Positions 43,551 through 57,200 of a stretch of DNA of 64,000 nucleotides are shown here, piece after piece. The position numbers were made by a program, and so were the translations under genes. Each line of letters starts with the position of its first letter. Position 1 is the stretch's first letter. The stretch spans positions 247,736,156-247,800,155 of the forward strand of contig OY856188.1 in assembly GCA_963693315.1 (NCBI GenBank), in the 5' to 3' direction. The notes beneath the pieces are model-generated. The model was not told where the DNA came from. It made no database searches and saw only the letters and a list, made by a program, of their open reading frames with translations. The stretch is from Diogma glabrata. Lineage: Eukaryota; Arthropoda; Insecta; Diptera; Cylindrotomidae.

Positions 43551-45340
43551 ATTCAATTTATTAAACTCATATATTAATTCGTTCTTTTTGGAACAACTAA
43601 AATAAATTCATAATCATTGTCACAAATGCGGAACTGTAGCAATCCATTCCACTGGTGCCAATCAATATGTTTGATATTAGCATGTTATCTCTATATTTTC
43701 TCACTGTCGTGAGAATTTACTGATGAGGGAGTTATCACTTATCATATATATATCAAATTTACCATGTATCGCTAAAAGTAGTGTTTCATCTCACTTATGT
43801 ACATTTGTGAACCGATCTTCTCGAAAATATAATGGCAATATTTTAAATTGAAATTGTATTTTATTTGAAAAAAAAACACTTAAGTTTCTGTTTTACTTAA
43901 TTTTATTTGTTCCAAACAAATTGCAATACTATTAACTTTGGTATTATATCTATACATTGATTTTATTGAATTTCCCTAATTTTAACATTTACACCTATTA
44001 TTCATAATTTTGAATGTGAGACTCTTGAACATGTTACATAATTTTGTTAATGTATTAAAAAATCGATAATATTTTATTAAGTTATTATATTTTAAAAGTC
44101 CTATTAATATTCCATTATTGTTATAAGATGTGTTTAATGGAAAATGGAACAGATTTTATTTAAAAATTTTAAGAAAACGTTTTTTGTTTTCAATAGTTTT
44201 ATATTTTCAAGTTTTTTTTTAAATTTTTTAGTTTTTATTTACAAGCCTTTGCAGAAGGCACACTTACACGGCCATTATTAAAATATATTTTATTTATTGT
44301 TATTTATTACAAAATAAATATTGTCTTTCTTCTAATACTTATATATTTTTTAGTTTACATTATCAGTCCTATAATTTCTTTACACAAGTTGAAAGCTCTA
44401 TTTTTAAATTGTTACCACCCATCAATGCTTTCAATTTGTGTAAGCTTAATTTATTTATAATTCTTTCTAAAACTTTTATTTAAAAAGTTCCTGTATTTCA
44501 TTAAATAGCATATTTCATTTTTGAAAATAAAGATTAAAAAATATAGCGATAGGTAGAATTTTTATATTTGTATTTTTGAGAGGCTGTGCATATGGGAGAG
44601 TAAACAAAGGTTTTTAACTCAGATTAATTGGGTGCAACAACGGACTTTTTTTCTAAATTTTACATCTTAAACGTTTACAAGTAACTTTGACGTTCTAGAT
44701 ACTTGATGTATATAGTTTTGTATGGGCTAAAACTATTATTCATAACTATAAAAAAGAATTTTTGGTACTTCCATAAAATATATATTGTCACGATTATGAA
44801 AAAGCCGTTCATTTTAAACAATATTTTCAATAAATGTTGTTTTATTACCAAAAAGCCATTAAATTAAACTATGAACTATCATATCACACATAATAATATA
44901 CGAAATTATTCCTAAGTCATATTTTTCCGTTTCATTCTGTGTATTCGGTGTAGGTTATTGAAGTTCTAAAATGTATAATATTCTTTACAGAGAGCGTAAT
45001 TTATTTTCCCCGTTTTTCTGACACAAATGTAGTATCACCAAAACTCTGTTTCTTGTGTCTGTTTTCTTATAACTTACCGTCATTACAAAGGTGATATCTC
45101 CTATACAGTAACAGAAATATTTTCTAGAATATTTTATTTGCATTAACCAATTTGACTGTTAATTAGATATGGTTTGTCTCTATCAAAAAAAATCTCAGTG
45201 GGTTGTTATTATTGATATTATTAATCTTGTTTATTCATTTTTATAGCAACTTCATCTATAAGATTTTATTTGACGGTTAATATATTATACGAAAATTAGC
45301 CATAGATGTTAAAGTTCTTATATTCATAACTTCCTGAACC
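43551..45340. other. Long AT-rich non-coding stretch
   Basis: No supported gene, RNA or repeat end was seen. Confidence 0.35.
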
Positions 45341-45456
45341 TCATAATTTCCTCAGTTTCATCGATTTCCTAAAATCGTTATTTCGTTTATTTAATGGTCT
45401 CCCTGTTTGTCCTATGTATAATTTCTTACAAGTCTGACAAGTTGTCGTAGATTTTA
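45341..45456 (-). pseudogene. GIY-YIG-like fragment, possibly Penelope-like element
   Basis: The minus strand encodes STTTCQTCKKLYIGQTGR followed by PLNKR, closing with TGA at 45343-45341. C-x2-C-x3-YIGQTGR is the signature of the GIY-YIG endonuclease found at the C-terminus of Penelope-like retroelements. No reverse transcriptase was found upstream (higher coordinates), where a fold-back element begins at 45831. Confidence 0.45.
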
Positions 45457-45830
45457 AGATTTTAAGCCTGTTGCATAGATGTTGTAATTCGAAATTTTAC
45501 TTTGTACTTTTAATTACTTGATGCTTTTAATCGCGGCTTAAAGAAAGAATAAATTGATAATAAATGTATATAACGACTAACTCATCTAAATTGTTTTCTT
45601 TGAAATACAGAACAGTCTTAGCAAATACTTCTACGCTCTCCCTAAAACTTAACACATCTACCATTAAAATATTCCCCTGCATGTTACTCGATATCATACT
45701 GAAGCATATCTGCTAGATATAGGTGTCTTGATGCTTCGCCTGCTTTAATTTCTTTCGATTTTTATTTACAATGACAAATCTTAAAATATGCATATGTAGG
45801 CCAGTAAAAATAGTATTTGAACAACAAAAA
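45457..45830. other. Non-coding spacer
   Basis: A short minus-strand open stretch (about 45560-45730) has no recognised family. Confidence 0.3.
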
Positions 45831-46975
45831 AATTCGTTACAGCCAACTGACAGCGGTATATTGTAGAACACGATATTGTAAAAGAGGGAAACATAAATCG
45901 AACCGACAGCTGCTATCCGGGAGGGTGTGGGGTGGGTTTTTAGGGGTTGAAAACAGTATTTCGTGATTTCTGGCTAAACCGTGCATCCTATAAAAAAGAG
46001 TTATATGTAAAGTTGTAGGGAATAAAAAGATCTACAACTTTTGCACGGACCATTTTTACCCTAACCTCAAAATTTTTCGAAAAAAATGCGAAAAACTGAT
46101 TTTTTCCTTTTTTCTTTTTTTCTTTGACAAAACAAAATTTACGAAACTCAAACGTTGGCAAAATATATCTCTATTTATTGCAAAAAGGCAGTAATTTTTT
46201 CGGAGGGAAATATTTAGACGTTGATGTTAAATTTAATTTTCTTTAAAAAAAAATATATTTTTAACTGCGATTCCTGTTAAAACTACGCCATTCATAAATG
46301 TATTTCCGAATGATCGTCGTTTACGTAATCACAAAGAAATTAAAATGATTTTATTAATTAGTAACAATTATTCAACGATAAATATGCAAATACCACGAAA
46401 AAAGCGATTTTTTCGGTTTTTTCAATTTTTCCGCCATTTTTCCTTAGCAGTATACCTTTATTTGCCACTTATCAAAAGTAGACGTAACAACGAGTAAGTA
46501 AGCCAAAACAGAACTCTGTAGGATGCGTAGTTTTAAGAGGAATCGCAGTTAAAAATTTGGTTATTTTTTCAAAAAAAATTAAATTTAACAACAACGTCTA
46601 AATATTTCTCTCCGAAAAAATTACTGCCTTTTTGCAATAAATAGAGGTATTGCCAACGTTTGAGCTTCGTAAAATTTTTTTTGTCAAAGAAAAAAAGAGA
46701 AAAGAAAAAAATCGGGTTTTCTCAATTTTTTCGAAAAATTTTTAGGGTAAAAATGGTCCGTGCAAAAGTTGTAGATCTTTTTATTCCCTACAACTTTACA
46801 TATAACTCTTTTTTATAGGATGCACGGTTTAGCCAGAAATCACGAAATACTGTTTTCAACCCCTAAATACCCACCCCACACCCTTTCGGATAGCAGCTGT
46901 CGGTTCGATTTATGTTTCCCTCTTTTACAATATCGTGTTCTACAATACCCTGCTGTCAGTTTGCTGTAACGAATT
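45831..46975. repeat. 1.1-kb fold-back element
   Basis: The ends AATTCGTTACAGC and GCTGTAACGAATT begin arms of about 450 bases that mirror each other with high identity (for example ATCTACAACTTTTGCACGGA / TCCGTGCAAAAGTTGTAGAT). A spacer of about 230 bases separates them. It has no coding content. It is a long-TIR or fold-back DNA element; a transcript through it would form a long double-stranded RNA. Confidence 0.8.
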
Positions 46976-48220
46976 ATTTTTTTTTCTAATTTTTTCTCCT
47001 ATTATTACTGGCTTAATGTGTCAGTTTTTGATCCTGATTTATACCTGATCTAAGATTTATGGCCTTAAGGTTCTCACATCTCTGCTTCTGATAAGTAATT
47101 TAGATCTGAAGAGAATATGGCATTATAAAACGTGTTTATTAAGGCTTTTTGGCTTTTTTTGGTATCTTACTAGCCAACATCGTTACGTAGTCAAAATGTA
47201 TTATTCGTGGAACTCCTCATATGAATTAAGGACGGTTTAAATTCGAAAGAAAATGGAATTCGATAAAGTGACCAGTGATAAAGCGAATTTCTAACCGTGC
47301 GAATAACTGTTAAAACGTATAAGTGCAATCATATTAAATTTGTAACTGAAAATCTGAGTTTTTTAAAAAGAGAATCTTGTTTGTGTTATTATTAAAAATT
47401 AAAATAATAAAAAAGGAAGTTGATTAAAGAATTACGTATACTTCATTGCGATATAGACCGATTCGAATGAATTTATAACATTGGTGACAGCGGTGTGTCC
47501 CTACTTGTTCTAAAAATGATCAACCAAAACCTTCAAAGAAATAAGGAAATAAAAAAGAGGAATAGGAAAAACTAGAATTAAGAGTAATTTGGTAGTTAAA
47601 TTTCAAGACGTTGGGAACTGAAGAAACCGAGAAATAGAGGTATGGAGTTATAAGTTTGGGCTACACAGTTTCACAGATAGTGGTGCAAACTTAATTCAGA
47701 ACTCACTCCGTGTTCTATACTTTTTACAATTACATATTTCTATGAATTTATCCACTTTTATTATTCTTGTTTGCGCATGGTACAGAGTGTTAATAAATGT
47801 TAGCCGATTGTAATTAATAATTCTTTCTATAAAATAAAATCACAAAAAACATAATTTCTGCTTTGTAAAATTTCTTTTTTAATAATTTAATTTAAATTAA
47901 TAAAAAATAAAAATTGAATACAACTCTTTGATAATAAATTTAATTTAAAAATTTAAAATATAAACTAATTGACATTGTTAAAAAATAACAATATTAAGTT
48001 ATTAAATAATGTTATAAAATTTAGTTAATAATACTACGCATTAAAATTACAAAACTTTTATTTATTTTTTTTTTTGATAAATAAAAGTTAAAGGAAACAC
48101 TAAAAGAAAATTTTAAAATAAATATAAAATTAACTTATTTTTTTTTGTAATTATGTAATTTGGTTTGGGTAACTTTGAAATATTTTTAATTTGTTTTTGG
48201 GAAATAAAATTTAAACAATT
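46976..48220. other. Non-coding stretch downstream of the SLC41 gene
   Basis: This includes the likely 3' UTR of the SLC41-like gene next to 48220 (very A/T-rich, with AATAAA-like words). No gene was seen. Confidence 0.4.
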
Positions 48221-51200
48221 TTAAAAACTGCCAGTATCATCGATGAGTAGGAATTGTTCGGTTGTTGTTTCTGTTGATTCATCACTACCGTATTCAGAGC
48301 CAATAGTTTTTAAAAATAGAAAAGCTACTAAAAGGAGACTAGAACCAAATAAATCTCCCATTGATGTTAAATATGGAATTGCAGAATTGTCTGGATCAAT
48401 TTTATATTTCCACATTAAATGAATGATTATATGAGCAATGTAGAGTAAACACATTAATTGCAATAAACTAACAGCTAAGTAGGAAAATATAAATGGAGCA
48501 CCAATTGTTGATTTTGACCAATGAATGTAATCAGCCACAAATATGAATAATATTTGTCCAGGAATTGACATTAATATTAATATTCTTGCAGATTTTGCAT
48601 ACGGAACTAAATTGAAAGAAAATTAAATTTATTAAAGTTGCGTGCCTAAAATATTGTAATATTTACCTCCTTTTATCAACGCTTTCCATGGTAGTTCCAG
48701 TATTTTTGCATGAGGTGGGATAATGCCAATTATGGAACTTTGATGAAGCATTGTTGAAATTTTGCTGGCTTGTACTGATACTAAATTGCCACCAATTCCG
48801 TTGATTATAGGTTGGAAAACAACAAAACCTTTGAAAAGTGCAACACCTGCATCTAATACTAGACCTCCCATACTGTAACAAGAAAAATAAGTTGTAGTTT
48901 AGTTGCGCAAAAAATCTAAATACAGGTTCAACTTCATTATAAAATGACGCCAAAACAGGGATAGTAATAAATGTAGTCTCGTGGGAGTTAATACACTGCA
49001 ATAAACTCCCAAAAAAAATTTAAAAATATTGAAAGTCTTACCCACTGATCAATAGTGCAGATAATACTGGCACCCATCCAGACGTTAGAACGGACTTTGT
49101 ATACTTATTCCTTATAACCACTAGAGTCCAAAACGGTAATAAAATAAAATATACAATAATTATAACAAAAGTAACCCAAAGGTGTGTATCTAAAATAAAA
49201 ACAAAAAAATGTTAGTTTGAGAATTTATTTTTGTAATCAAGTTTTTTACGTTACCCAACTTTGAATAAATAAGAGATGCCATAAAAGAGAGTAAACTAAT
49301 TGAAACAACATCTCCAATTGATGCTGCCAATGGGGTTGCTAAATTATCAGGATTCATATTGAATCGATTTGATAGCAATATCACAGCCACTAATACAAAA
49401 TCTGAAAAAAAAAACAAATCCAATTTAAATGTTGAAAAATTAAACGGTTCTGTGAAAATCGTATCCATGGAATTTGAGAAAATCTTTCAGTTTGTCTTTG
49501 AGACAACATTTAACGGTTTTGAGTATTCCTAACCACCACGGTCATTACCATCTTACTCTTTTATTTATTTTAATATATTTTGTGTCTTTATTTAGCTTAT
49601 TCTTATCAATGAAACGAAAGCTCAAATTAAATCTTTCAAACCTGCCGCAATTTTTTATTATCTCTATTGCTATTAAATCACAGTTAATTAAAGTATTACA
49701 ATATACAATTCCATTCATGATAATATTATAAATCTTACAAAATTATGAATTAATTTAATGAACTATAAATGGCTCTTTTACGTTCGTTTTGTATTGAAAG
49801 TGTGTGACTGATTCACCAAATAACCTTATGAACAGTTTAATAGTTTACGTGATATGACAAATAAAATTAATTCAAAAATAATTTCGGCAACGATATAGAT
49901 AAAAAGAATTATAATGGTTGTCTGGGAGTTATAAAAATTAAATTTTATTCGACTGATAAAATTGTTAGACACATTAAAACAATGATACACGAGATTAGAT
50001 TATGTGATTTTAACTTACCTAAAACAAAACAAGACGATGTTGCTGTAAACATACTACAGGCAATTAACAACATCGCATGATCAAACAAAATCTCTCCGTT
50101 TTTAAGTGCACCAACTATTATAGCAAACACAGCAACAATAAAAGCAGCAACAGCTGCTTGTACTTGAACCAGTGCTATATTACCAATAATCATGCTGATC
50201 ACATCGCGTGTCGAACTCATATTTCCTAAATTGGCTTGTGTTGATAGTCGTGACGCTAGACACATGTCTAAATTTCCTTTTAATCCTAATAAAGCTGGAA
50301 CTAATACAAATAATTCTGAGACATGTTTGAATACAGGCCAAACCTGTAATGAAAAGATTTTATTTTTGAAATTATTGCATAATAAATTAATAATTAATAA
50401 TTATACTTGAAGAATTTAATCCTAGTTTTTGTAACAATTAAATGTATACGATTTTGTAGCATTAAAAAATTAGAATTAGTTCAGAGGTGTATTGCGACCG
50501 GAACGTGGTTCCGGTCCATTTTTGTACTGCCGGAACGCGTTCCGGTTCTTTTTTATGAAAATATTATTATAAAAATATTTTAAATATGTTATAGAATTAA
50601 GAACTGTATTTGCATTTTTTGTGTGCGTTTCTGCAACCTACGCAATTATTCTACAAACATACAAACATTAAATTCAAGAAGTTTTAAGCATCTCCGCTCG
50701 CTATGTTCGCGTTATACATTTTAAACAATTCTAACCTAAAACGTTCCGGTATTTATTCTGTAGGCAATACACCACTGGTTTTAGTTGTTATATTCAATTT
50801 GATTAAAATTGTTTATGCTTAATTTCTAATAAGTATAAGTAATGTGATAGATAAAAAATTATTAATTGATTGTAAGAGCAATTTATGTTATGTGTGTATT
50901 TGGCATATAATCCATAGTTGACGATCTCAGATCAACCTGTATGTGAACCTTGGGATATGTTTTTTAGTCCAAACAATTTTTCTTGTTGTTTGATAAAAAA
51001 TACCGAAAAAAGCTCAATGTAAGGATTTATATTCTATTAGATTCATGATTAGATTACTCAACTTAGAATAATCAATGTATTAAAACATTTAAAAAAATAA
51101 ACAATAATCAACAATATAACAATTAATTCAGTAAATTATTTGTGATATAACATCACATCAAGGTAGCGAAATCTGAAATTCGACGTCCACGCCGTGCTGC

Positions 51201-54200
51201 CTGGGTAATGTTGACAGAATTAGGTTGGTGTATTGGAGACAAGCAGAGTAAAAACTGCTTAGTCATGACGCTACATCACGGCGAATTGGCGCCTTACAAC
51301 CAATGTGACTCAAGCGCCTGTTCTCCATGTCTAGGGCGGCTTGGAGCAGGCGTCTGTCTTGAATCAAGCGTTGGCTATATAAACGTGTAAAAAGGTTGTT
51401 TCTGGTGACCTTAATATGCAGAACGGACCCATTCACGACAATTTGGGTTGGGCCTAAGGTTAACACCCTAACCCCGGAAAAAACTAATATGTTAAATTTG
51501 GTTATCAGAAAGAGAATAACAGACCCTGACAAAAAAACAGAATTTTACCTGGACGAGAAAAAGGACCAGACTACCGAATCGGAGCGTAGAACGGGCGCAG
51601 CCTGAACGCTCCTGGTGCTCTTATAAGTCTAGAAACAGAGGCTGAGAGGTATGGGATGGATATTATTGCTCTACAAAAAATTAGACAGCCGATAATCGGA
51701 AAACAAGATTTGGATAGTCACTCTCTATACTGTAGTGGTCATCTTTCTCGAAGAGAATTTGGAACTGGCTTTCTTGTTGGTGCACGCATACAAGAAGCCG
51801 TGATGAAATTCATCCCGGTCAGTGAGAAGATCTGCTACCTACGTGTACGCGGTACATATAACAATATTTCTCTTATTGTCGTGCATGCACCTACTGAAGC
51901 TAAGACCGTGGACGAGAAGGATAATTTGAGAAGGATAATTTCTATATAGCACTGGAAAACACCAACACGCTACTTCATTATGGTTCTTGGTGACTTTAAT
52001 GGACAGGTTGGAAGAAATATTTCTTATGGAAATGTGGTGGATCCCAACAGCCTGCATTTGAATTCGAATGATAATGGTGAGAGAATCACTGAGTTTGTAT
52101 TATCAAATAATTTGAGAATTACCAGTACGTTCTTTCTGCATCGATCGAATCATAAACAGACTTGGGACTCACCGAATGGAAACATTCGAAATCAAATTGA
52201 TCACGTGCTAGTTACAGCATATTTCTTTTCGAGTGTTCTGGATGTGCGATCATTTAGAGGTGCATACATTGGAAGTGACCACTTCCTTGTATGTGCAACG
52301 ATAAGGTCCCACTTCCCAAATCCAGACATTCTAAATTTCAATAAACGGAACCGTTTTAACATCTCATCATTAAAAAATGCTGAAACAGAAGAAAGATATT
52401 AAATCCATATTGCCGAAACATTGGATAAATCAGAAACCATTAATGAAGACGGTAAGTCATGGTATTTGCTCAAAGATTTTGTTTTAAGCGCTGCTGAGGA
52501 AATACTTAGACGACCACAAAACCACTCCCAGAAGCCATGGATGGATCAAGCATGCCTTGACGAAAAAAAAAATTGCTATCTGAAGTGTCTACAAGGACGC
52601 AACACCAGGTCGACGAAGGAAAACTATAAACTGGCAAGACAAGCCGTTACAAAGCTATGTAGACGAACGAAGAGAGAATGGTGGAAGAGACAGTGTGAGG
52701 AGATTGAAAGCTTCAATACGGAACATCAATCGCGTAACTTCTTTCAACAGGTTAAAACCTTAAAGAAGGGCCCTCAAAAAAATGGGCCTTAAAAATATTT
52801 TAGATACTTGGCCGCTTATTTTGAGAATCTTCTCAACTTAAGTGACCAGCAACAAGTCGGGCGACGAGCAAAGCTTATTCGTGCATCAAAGGTACATGTA
52901 GACGAACCAAGCAAAGAGGAATGCGAAGCGGCGCTGTCAAAATTAAAACGCAATAAAGCACCTGGTATCGACGATATAACATACGAAATGCTTGTACATG
53001 GTGGCGAAACTCTATCCTAAAGATTGTTTGAACTTACTCAAATGATCTGGAGGACTGAAACCATGCCACAGGACTGGAACACAGCTGTGCTGATACCAAT
53101 CCATAAAAAAGGTGATCGCCTACAATGTGCAAACTACAGAGCAATCACTCTCCTTTGCACAGCATATAAGGATGATTAGGATGATTTTGGAAAAGTGTCG
53201 AGAGTTCAACATACCTGTGCACCAACTTTTCATCGATTTCAGGCAGGCCTAGACTCTCTCGAACGAAAGACTCTATGGTCTGTTCTGGTGTCAATGGGAA
53301 CTCCTTGTAAACTGGTATCACTACGCAAAATGACAGTACAGAACTATCAATGCTGTGTACGAGTAGAGAACGAAATATCAAAGTTTTTTTAAAGTCGACT
53401 CCGGTTTAAGACAAGGTGATGCTATTTCTCCTATACTTTTTAATTTAGTCTTGGAATATGTGTGCCGTCAAAAGAAACTAACGACTAATAACAATATCTT
53501 GTCAATAAACTCAGTACAGATGATTGCTTTGCTGATGATGTTGTCATCCTCGGCCGAAGTGAAGCTAGTATGAGTGAGACTTTCAAGTTGCTTGACAGTG
53601 GTGCTACGAAAATTGGTCTGCAAACTAACTACAATAAAACCAAACATATGAATGTTTCAAGAGAGGCTGAGAAGAAAGATTTGATGTGCTGCGATTAACG
53701 AATTGAGGGAGTTGAATCTTTTAAATATTTGGGATCAATGCTTGACTCAAACAACAGCATTCTTACAGATATAAAAACTCGAATCGCTGTAGGTAATCGA
53801 ACTTTCTACTCAACTAAACCTCTTCTTGGATCACCGTATGTATCCACCAATACCAAGCTCAAGTTATACAAGACATTGATTAGACCGGTTGTGATGTATG
53901 GGTCACAAACGTGGACCCTTACACAAAATGACGAACCGCATTTATCTGTATTTGAGCGTAAGATCCTACGCTACATTTTTGGTCCACTTAAGACAGACAA
54001 TGGAGAGTATAGAACCTGGTATAACTTTGAGATCAGAGACCTTCTTGAAGGTCCTGATATAACAGGTTGTATCCGTTATAATAGGATTGCTTTGTTTGGG
54101 CATATTCTACGAGCCGATTCACAGTCTGGAATGATTAGAAAAATGTACGTTTGTACCTAAGGGCGACCGCTAGGTGGACCACGACTACAATAGGAGAGTG

Positions 54201-57200
54201 ACGTAATAAACGACCTTAAAAAAATCGGCTGCCATGGTAATTATGTCGCTGTTGCGAATGACCGTGGTGAATATTCAAAGCTGATTAGCCTGGCAACGCT
54301 CCTACATGGAGCATGAACGCCTTAAAAAAAAAATAGCATCACTCCGATGGAAAATCTCATAATTTGCACCATAATTTTTAGGGTTCCGTACTTTAAAAAA
54401 GTAAAAACGGTACCCTATTGGTGAGACTTCGGTGTCCGTCCGAATTTCTACATAATCAATTTACTCACAAACTATAAGTGCTATCAACTTGAAATTTTCT
54501 ACAGTTTTTAAACGTGTTTTTCCACGCCTACTGATAACAAAAAAATTCAAATATTTGTTTTAATCTATATTTTATGAACATAGATAAGGAGATAGTAAAA
54601 CAAAAGTTTTTTGTAAGGAATCGAGTTTGGTCTAGAAAAATCGAGAAAGTTCAAAATATTTCAAAAAAAAATTTCAATGATTTTTCGACTGCTTAGTTTT
54701 TTTGATATTGCCATAAACGGGTATTGTCTTTCCTGTCCCCCCCCTTTAACTTCGAACATTAGAAAAGAAAAAATTTAAAAAAATTCATGGTTATGGTCAA
54801 TGTTGTAAAGATTGAATCAAAACTATAGCGGTCGGGTCATCATTTCAAATGTGATTCTGAGGGGGTTGAGAGTGGAAATTTTGAAAAAAAATTATTTTTG
54901 ACCTCAGTGAGTGGGGTGTCATATGAAAGGTGATTTTTTTTCTAATCCAAGCCAATTTTTTTTGCAATTTTTAAAAGCGCAGTTTTTGAGTTATGTTAAA
55001 AAATGTGACAAAAATTTCCTGTCCCCCCCTCTTAACTTCGAACATTACAAAAGAAAAAATTTGAAAAAATTCATAATTATGGTCAATGTTGTAAAGATTG
55101 AATCAAAACTATAGCAGTCGGCTCATCATTTCAAATGTGATTCTGAGGGGGTTGAGAGTGGAAATATTGAAGAAAAATTATTTATGACCTTGTTGAGTGG
55201 GGTGTCATATGAAAGGTGATTTTTTTTCAAGTATAAATCAATTTTTTTTGCAATTTTCAAAAGCGAAGTTTTAGAGTTATGTTAAAAAATGTGACACAAA
55301 TTTCCTGTCCCCCCCTCTTAACTTCGAACATTACAAAAGAAAAAATTTGAAAAAATTCATGGTTATGGAAAATGTTGTAAAGATTGAATGAAAACTATAG
55401 CGGTCAGCTCATCATTTCAAATGTTATCTTGAGGGGGTTGAGGGTGGAAATTTTGAAAAAAAAATATTTTTGACCAAGTCGATTGGGGTGTCATATGAAA
55501 GATTGATTTTTTTCTAGTCCAAAACAATTTTTTATGTAATTTTAAAAAGCGCAGTTTTTGAGTTATGTAAAAAAATGTGAAAAAAATTTCCTGTCCCCCC
55601 CCCTTAACTTCGAACATTACAAAAGAAAAAATTTGGAAAAATTCATGGTTATGGGAAATGTTGTAAAGATTGAATGAAAACTATAGCGGTTGGCTCATCA
55701 TTTCTAATGTTATTTTGATGGGGTTGAGGGTGGAAATTTTGAAAAAAAATTATTTTTGACCTTGTTGAGTGGGGTATCATATGAAAGGTTGATTTTGTTC
55801 TAGTCCAAAACAATTTTTTATGTAATTTTCAAAAGCGCAGTTTTTGAGTTATATTAAAAAATGTGAAAAAAAATTCCTGTCCTCCCCCTTAACTTCGAAC
55901 ATTACAAAAGAAAAATATTTGAAAATATTCATGGTTATGGGCAATGTTGTAAAGATTGAATGAAAACTATAGCGGTCGGATCATCATTTCAAATGTTATT
56001 TTGAGGGGGTTGAGAGTGGAAATTTTGACAAAAAATAATTTTTGACCCCCACTCGGCATATGAAAGGTGAATTTTTTTCTAGTCCAAAACAATTTTTTTG
56101 TAGTTTTCGTTTTTTTCGGTTTTGATTCATTTGATTAAAATTCTAAAATTGTGTTTTGTGAAGGACTATTCACGTAAAATAATCGTAGAAGAGGATAAAT
56201 TTTACTACGTTGTAGGAAATGTATATTATAGTAAATATTGAGTGAAACGAAGTAAAGAAATGAACAAACAAGATCAGATTAGATCAACACAGTTTAACAA
56301 GTCAGATGAACTAAACTTCAGGCGAAAGGCGTTAGGTTGAAAAATTATGCAATAACATACCAGATACCTGTTTGCTATTCGATAGATTATCATTTAATAT
56401 GGTTGCATTGCAAATGTTCTCTGTGAAGTTGATCACTAATTACAAACATTTTTGAAATTTTTGAACTATTGAACTACTGTTGAACTAAAAAATTGTTACA
56501 GTCAAGTTAATCGAGGTTGGGGATCTGTTCTTTTCGTTAAGTCTGATACAGTACCACCAGTGCAGAAAAATAGTAGCCACCATCACTTTGAGTTTAGCTC
56601 TGCTGGCAGTCATTGTGAATGTTCAACTAGCTGAAGTACAAATCCTGTTGGTATACTATACCGATCTCCCCAATGTTCAGTAGACAAATCACTCGACTGT
56701 GTTAACAATGCACTCGTTGGAAATAATTTGACGACACTTTTTCTCCGTTTTTTCCGTTGGTTTCAATAAAAATCCTCAAAACTGGCTCACAAACTATTTT
56801 CTACAAAAAAATTGACAAAGAAAAATTCATGAACCAACAACAGTTGAGGCTACCACAATTGATAATGTATTTTCCAATATAAATAATTTAGAAGCTGGCG
56901 TTATTGAAGCTTTCTTTAGCCACCATAAACAGCTTTGGGTAAGATTCAACCCAACTTGAAACTATACTTACAAAAACTATTTTTTTCTCATATTATATAC
57001 ACGGAACCCTCAGCGAGCGAATTATATTCACACTTGCCTGACTTTTTTAGATTAAGTTCTTATATTCTTGATGGGAGAATTTCCATCGGAGTGATGTTAT
57101 ATCACAAATAATTTACTGAATTTATTGTTCATTATGTGTCAATAGACACAAGGGCAGACTAGTCATCTTCTTCTCGCCGATACGAGCTTGTTATTCAATA

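Noticed and set aside
47480..47530. TTGGTGACAGCGGTG near 47483, resembling an LTR-retrotransposon primer site after an LTR end
   Set aside because: No paired LTR and no gag frame could be found, so a retroelement call here is not supported.
54690..56110. CRISPR-like array
   Set aside because: The units are about 286 bp with no short repeat and unique-spacer pattern, and the genome is eukaryotic. It is an ordinary tandem repeat.
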